A stretch of DNA of 64,000 nt from Bacteroidales bacterium UBA5287 (GTDB lineage Bacteria; Bacteroidota; Bacteroidia; Bacteroidales; Dysgonomonadaceae): the NCBI GenBank assembly GCA_002411345.1, contig DHSL01000017.1, forward strand, positions 140,833 through 204,832. Direction: 5' to 3'. The translations under genes and the position numbers were made by a program. Each line of letters starts with the position of its first letter. The stretch's first letter is position 1. This document shows positions 60,258-64,000 of the stretch, in pieces. Below the pieces are notes generated by a model, which saw only the letters and a list, made by a program, of their open reading frames with translations, was not told the origin of the DNA and searched no databases.

Positions 60258-62165
60258 TTAAATAGCTATAGCTAAAATGGTTATTAACAAAGTTCCTAGT
60301 AGGAAAACATATGCATACCATTGAACTTGTCCAGATTGGAAACCTCTTATTTTTAAAGATGTCCAATTTGTTATCCAAGCAAGTCCATTCATTGCTCCAT
60401 CGATTATATGTCTATCAAACCATGCAAATGGTTGAGAAATACCTTTGAAAATGACACTTTTTGTGATAAACAAATATATTTCATCTATATAGAATCTGTG
60501 GTATGCTGCTTTATACAAACCTTTTGTTTTTGATACAATTTTTGAAGGGATATTGCTTGGTTTTCTATAAAGTGCTGTAGCAAGTAATATAGCAATTATT
60601 GCGACAGAAATGCTTATTGTTGCTACTGTCCAATCTAAGTGTATTATATATTCAGCTCTATCGGCAGTCACAAATTTACCAAAAGGTATAAATCCTGAAA
60701 CTAATGTAACTGCTGCAAGAAAAATAAGCGGAAAAGTCATTGAAATTGGTGATTCATGCGGGATATGCCCATTTTCACTTTTATATTCTTTACCCCAAAA
60801 TATATTGTAATATAAGCGAAACATATAAAACGCAGTTAAAAATGCAACCACGGTCATCCATATACCTAATCCATTACTAAAATTAAATGTAGCTGTCAGA
60901 ATTTCGTCTTTGCTAAAAAAACCTGAAAAGGGTGGTATTCCTGATATAGACAAACATGCTATCAGAAAAGTCAAGTGAGTAATTGGCATATATTTTCTTA
61001 ATCCGCCCATTTGGTTCATTTCATTACTATGCACAGCATGAATAATTGAACCAGCTCCGAGAAATAGTAAAGCTTTGAACATGGCATGTGTAAACAAATG
61101 AAACATTGATGACATATATCCTAATCCTTCATGCCCTTCATAACCAGAAACTCCCAATGCTACCATCATAAATCCAATTTGAGAAATGGTAGAAAAAGCC
61201 AAAACACGTTTTATATCAGTTTGTACAATTGCAATTATTGCGGAAAACATTGCTGTAAATGCACCAACATAAGCAATTCCGTGCAAAACTTCAGGTGTAA
61301 AGCCTATGTAAATTGGGAAAAGTCGTGCAACCAAAAATACACCAGCAACAACCATAGTTGCAGCATGAATAAGTGCTGAAACTGGAGTAGGACCTTCCAT
61401 TGCATCGGGAAGCCAAATATGAAAAGGGAACATCGCTGATTTTCCTGCACCACCCACAAATATTAATGCCATTGCCCATGTCAGAACTGAACCACCTATA
61501 AATGTAGTTCCAATTGCTGAATTAAATATGCTTCCATCTCCTGACATTAATATTCCAAAATCGAATGTCTGTGTGAAGAACGATAATATCAGAATTCCGA
61601 TTAAAAAAAACAAATCGGCAAATCGGGTAACTATGAATGCCTTTTTAGATGCAGCAACAGCTTCCGGTTTTGTATAATAGAAACCAATTAATAAATATGA
61701 AGATACACCAACTAATTCCCAAAAAATATACATTTGAAAAATATTGGTAGCGACTACTAGTCCCAACATTGAAAAAGTAAAAAGGGAAAGGAAAGAATAA
61801 TATCTTTGAAAACCTACTTCACCTTTCATATATCCCAAACTGTAGATGTGTACCATCAATGAGACAGTCGACACAACAATGAGCATCATTACTGAGATGG
61901 GATCAAGCATTATACCCAAATCAATATGTAAATTCGCACCCAGGTTTAACCATAATTGGTTGAACGGCACTATTGTTTGATAAACGCCGTTTATTTTTTG
62001 TGTTGTAAAATATTCAAAAGCAGTCATATACGATAAAATCGTAATGATTGTTAGTGAAATTGTACCAATAATCCCCGCAGTTTTATGACTTAATTTATTG
62101 CTTAATAACCCAATAAAAATAAAAGTAAACAGGGGTAGTAATAATATATAGATTGTATATTCCAT
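60258..62165 (-). CDS. nuoL: NADH-quinone oxidoreductase subunit L
   Basis: 635 residues, about 16 helices including the long C-terminal lateral-helix region. Blocks FWELVGVSSYLLIGFYYTKP (key Glu), MFPFHIWLPDAMEGPTPVSALIHAATMVVAGVFL, FSTISQIGFMMVALG, HAMFKALLFLGAGSIIHAVHSNEMNQMGGLRKYMP and GIPPFSGFFSKDEIL are typical. Inner membrane; the distal proton channel of complex I. Confidence 0.97.
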   Translation of the reverse strand: MEYTIYILLLPLFTFIFIGLLSNKLSHKTAGIIGTISLTIITILSYMTAFEYFTTQKINGVYQTIVPFNQLWLNLGANLHIDLGIMLDPISVMMLIVVSTVSLMVHIYSLGYMKGEVGFQRYYSFLSLFTFSMLGLVVATNIFQMYIFWELVGVSSYLLIGFYYTKPEAVAASKKAFIVTRFADLFFLIGILILSFFTQTFDFGILMSGDGSIFNSAIGTTFIGGSVLTWAMALIFVGGAGKSAMFPFHIWLPDAMEGPTPVSALIHAATMVVAGVFLVARLFPIYIGFTPEVLHGIAYVGAFTAMFSAIIAIVQTDIKRVLAFSTISQIGFMMVALGVSGYEGHEGLGYMSSMFHLFTHAMFKALLFLGAGSIIHAVHSNEMNQMGGLRKYMPITHLTFLIACLSISGIPPFSGFFSKDEILTATFNFSNGLGIWMTVVAFLTAFYMFRLYYNIFWGKEYKSENGHIPHESPISMTFPLIFLAAVTLVSGFIPFGKFVTADRAEYIIHLDWTVATISISVAIIAILLATALYRKPSNIPSKIVSKTKGLYKAAYHRFYIDEIYLFITKSVIFKGISQPFAWFDRHIIDGAMNGLAWITNWTSLKIRGFQSGQVQWYAYVFLLGTLLITILAIAI

Positions 62166-62210
62166 GAAAAATATGAATATTGTTGTTACGTAATTCTAGT
62201 TATCTTTTAT

Positions 62211-62546
62211 TTATCCTTTTAATTTGTTCACATTATCTACATCTACATTTCCAAATCTTCTGTAAATATTAATGATTATAGCTATAGCAACAGCTGTTTC
62301 ACATGCAGCAATAGCAATACCAAATAATGCAAAGAATAAACCCTCCATTTGTTCAGGAAAAAGATATCTATTGAAAACTGCAAAGTTAATGTCCACTGAA
62401 TTTAGAATTAATTCCACAGAAATTAATATCATAATAAGGTTCTTTCGAGTAAGAAATCCAAATACTCCAGCAAAGAACATTATTAAACTCACGATCAAGA
62501 ATGCCACCATTGGAATGGAAACTGAATTTACAAGTAATTCTATCAT
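62211..62546 (-). CDS. nuoK: NADH-quinone oxidoreductase subunit K
   Basis: 111 residues, three membrane helices. The conserved Glu residues are in LIMILISVELILNSVDINF and AIAACETAVAIAIIINIYR. About 10 residues longer than the common 100-102, mainly at the N-terminus. It overlaps nuoJ by 4 bases, indicating translational coupling. Confidence 0.96.
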   Translation of the reverse strand: MIELLVNSVSIPMVAFLIVSLIMFFAGVFGFLTRKNLIMILISVELILNSVDINFAVFNRYLFPEQMEGLFFALFGIAIAACETAVAIAIIINIYRRFGNVDVDNVNKLKG

Positions 62547-63130
62547 ATTTTGTTCTCCTTATTATTTTCAGACTTATCTTTTAATTCTTCAATTCTTGTT
62601 TTAATATGATCGTGTTTCTCTTCTTCCTTATCTTTTCGTGCAATCATGATTGCACCCACAATACATGCAAGTAAGAGAACACTAATTACTTCAAATGGTA
62701 AAAGATATTGATACTTTTCAGTACCCATCATCGCCATACCAATATTTTGCATGTCAATTTCTTCTCCTCTGGCAAAAGTAGCAATACGATTTATATTTTT
62801 AACGATAATATATCCACATAATGCAATGCCAGTGATTGATAATAAAGAAGAAGATACAATTTTCCAGTTTGTCTTTTTTCTTACATTTTCACCTGGTTGA
62901 TGTGTTAGGAAAATGGCCATGATAAACAGAACCATTATACCACCTGCATATACAGCTATTTGTACTGCAAATAGAAAATGATAGTTTAACATTAGGTATA
63001 GTCCTGCAGTTCCCAACAAAACAAAAAGTAAATACACCGCTGAGCGTATCACATGTTTACTAGTCACTGCCAGTATCGAAAATGCAACAATAACTATTGC
63101 TAAAAGAATAAATATTAATATATCAGTCAT
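62543..63130 (-). CDS. nuoJ: NADH-quinone oxidoreductase subunit J
   Basis: 195 residues, five membrane helices followed by a charged C-terminal tail of about 30 residues (DKEEEKHDHIKTRIEELKDKSENNK). The blocks SKHVIRSAVYLLFVLLGTAGLYLMLNY and FAVQIAVYAGGIMVLFIMAIFLT are typical. Inner membrane. Overlaps nuoK by 4 bases and lies 21 bases after nuoI. Confidence 0.95.
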   Translation of the reverse strand: MTDILIFILLAIVIVAFSILAVTSKHVIRSAVYLLFVLLGTAGLYLMLNYHFLFAVQIAVYAGGIMVLFIMAIFLTHQPGENVRKKTNWKIVSSSLLSITGIALCGYIIVKNINRIATFARGEEIDMQNIGMAMMGTEKYQYLLPFEVISVLLLACIVGAIMIARKDKEEEKHDHIKTRIEELKDKSENNKENKI

Positions 63131-63151
63131 AATACCTTTACTCTAAATCTT

Positions 63152-63823
63152 TTACTCGTTGGTTTTATCTTTGTTATTATTTGTTTGCTTCGGTTGTTCA
63201 ACTGTTTTTTCAACGTTTGTTGAATCATTTCCCCCAACTGAAGCAGTTAAAGAATTATTCTCTTTAACTTTTGAAATAATTTCATCTTTATTAGTCGCAG
63301 GTGTAGCTGTTGAATCTGAAGAGGTGGTTGTAGGAGTTTTTACTGCAACAGGTTCTTTTTTCTTTTCACGAAGTTTTGAACCCTCATGATTAAGTTGATG
63401 TATCAATTTGCTTTTATTAAATACAGCGCCTTCAAAATCGTTATTGAAGATTATAGCATTAGAAGGACAAGTGATAACGCAAAGATTGCAAAAGGTGCAT
63501 GTACCGTAATTCCAGATGTGTGTATCTAATATTTTCTTCTTTTTGCCGTCTTCTGTCTCTATCATTTTGGGTGTAACCGTAATAGTTCCGTTCGGGCAGT
63601 TCATCATACAAATACCACAAGCAGTACATGCATGTTCATTGTTTTCATCATGAGGCATGATTAATTCGGAACGCCATCTGTCAGAAATAACTAAAGTCTT
63701 TCTGTTTTCAGGATACTGCATAGTAACCTTCTTTGTCCAAAGCTCTTTCCATGTTTCACGCATTCCTCCTATAAGCGATTTCAACGCTTTGAATATTCCG
63801 GATATATATTTTGAAAAACTCAT
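63152..63823 (-). CDS. nuoI: NADH-quinone oxidoreductase subunit I with extended C-terminal tail
   Basis: 223 residues. Two [4Fe-4S] motifs carry electrons to the quinone: Cys66, 69, 72, 76 (ACTACGICMMNCP) and Cys109, 112, 115, 119 (GTCTFCNLCVITCP). The N-terminal amphipathic part (FKALKSLIGGMRETWKELW) docks on NuoH. Residues about 150-223 are a Thr/Ser/Asn/Lys-rich, probably disordered tail that is not part of the usual subunit (commonly 160-180 residues). It lies between nuoH and nuoJ. Confidence 0.95.
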   Translation of the reverse strand: MSFSKYISGIFKALKSLIGGMRETWKELWTKKVTMQYPENRKTLVISDRWRSELIMPHDENNEHACTACGICMMNCPNGTITVTPKMIETEDGKKKKILDTHIWNYGTCTFCNLCVITCPSNAIIFNNDFEGAVFNKSKLIHQLNHEGSKLREKKKEPVAVKTPTTTSSDSTATPATNKDEIISKVKENNSLTASVGGNDSTNVEKTVEQPKQTNNNKDKTNE

Positions 63824-63840
63824 TTTGATTTAATTGTTTC

Positions 63841-64000
63841 TTAATTAGTAGCTAATAATGATGGAAAAAGACCAGCCAACGATGTGTCTGTAAGTACAAT
63901 AACAACCATTACTAATAGATTAACTAAATTGATAGGAAGTAAATATTTCCATTCGAGGTTCAGTAGGTGGTCGATTCTTAAACGTGGAAATGACCATCTC
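63841..64000 (-). CDS. nuoH: NADH-quinone oxidoreductase subunit H, C-terminal end (partial)
   Basis: The last 52 residues of a minus-strand gene that runs past the right edge: RWSFPRLRIDHLLNLEWKYL, then a membrane helix (INLVNLLVMVVIVLTD) and the end LLATN. This matches the C-terminal region of NuoH/ND1, including the FPRLRIDHL motif. It precedes nuoI by 17 bases, the normal nuoH-I-J-K-L-M-N order. Confidence 0.93.
   Translation of the reverse strand, partial: RWSFPRLRIDHLLNLEWKYLLPINLVNLLVMVVIVLTDTSLAGLFPSLLATN

Noticed and set aside
1..64000. Mobile elements, prophage, CRISPR or defence islands
   Set aside because: No transposase, integrase, terminal repeats, spacer arrays, restriction or toxin-antitoxin genes seen; base composition is even.

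Overview
This window reads as AT-rich chromosomal DNA from a strict or facultative anaerobe of the order Bacteroidales (Bacteroidota), most like the Dysgonomonadaceae/Porphyromonadaceae group. The reasons are the gene families present (head GIN domain, NigD-like lipoprotein, GT117/DUF2723 membrane protein, BT_3928-like DoxX protein, DUF1599, GH92 lipoprotein mannosidase, ExbB-ExbD-ExbD-TonB cluster) and the many promoters with a -7 element TAnnTTTG, several with a TTTG -33 element 19-20 bases upstream. The genus is inference. No phage, insertion sequence, CRISPR array, rRNA or defence system is visible; there is one tRNA (tRNA-Glu).

Layout. 1-7.4 kb: the end of an esterase gene, then leftward YcxB-like, GIN-domain, catalase, polysaccharide deacetylase and GT117 genes. 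7.9-13.3 kb, rightward: ndk, a LysM/M23 peptidase, then DUF1599-DoxX-tpiA and SPOR-folE. 13.4-15.2 kb: typA (leftward). 15.4-16.2 kb: a periplasmic protein with two TonB C-terminal domains. 16.2-21.1 kb, leftward: rpmH, then PASTA-rluD-ddl-acyltransferase-NigD. 21.4-25.6 kb: sulfate assimilation operon cysH-cysD-cysN plus a CysG-like/TSUP fusion transporter. 25.8-32.6 kb, rightward: tRNA-Glu, rpsT, Dabb protein, gyrB, LD-carboxypeptidase, K+/H+ antiporter, glutaminyl cyclase-like lipoprotein, sufE. 32.7-35.4 kb, leftward: proA-proB-proC. 35.6-43.5 kb: a TonB-dependent-receptor remnant, cytochrome c/sugar dehydrogenase, DUF488, mntP, S9 oligopeptidase, CDF transporter, and a divergent Lrp regulator/metY pair. 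43.6-50.4 kb, leftward: outer-membrane beta-barrel receptor, GH92 mannosidase, OPT transporter. 50.9-56.6 kb, rightward: exbB-exbD-exbD-tonB, then a PstS-like lipoprotein and a TPR protein. 57.3-64.0 kb, leftward: complex I genes nuoH(partial)-I-J-K-L-M-N.

Functional links. The cys operon would activate sulfate to APS (CysDN), reduce APS directly (CysH has the Fe-S cysteine pattern and no APS kinase is present) and move sulfur oxyanions (TSUP); metY, 17 kb away, would use the resulting sulfide. The three pro genes complete glutamate-to-proline synthesis. The Exb/TonB cluster powers outer-membrane receptors such as the one at 43.6 kb. Several exported proteins here have Gln at the predicted first residue of the mature protein, and the window also encodes a glutaminyl cyclase-like lipoprotein that could cap them as pyroglutamate.

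Most of the window is ordinary core genome. I found no convincing new multi-gene system. The points most worth a second look are the CysG-like/TSUP fusion, the glutaminyl cyclase with its candidate substrates, the TonB-receptor remnant, the twin TonB-domain protein, the divergent overlapping lrp/metY promoters, and the unexplained gap at 56.8-57.1 kb.
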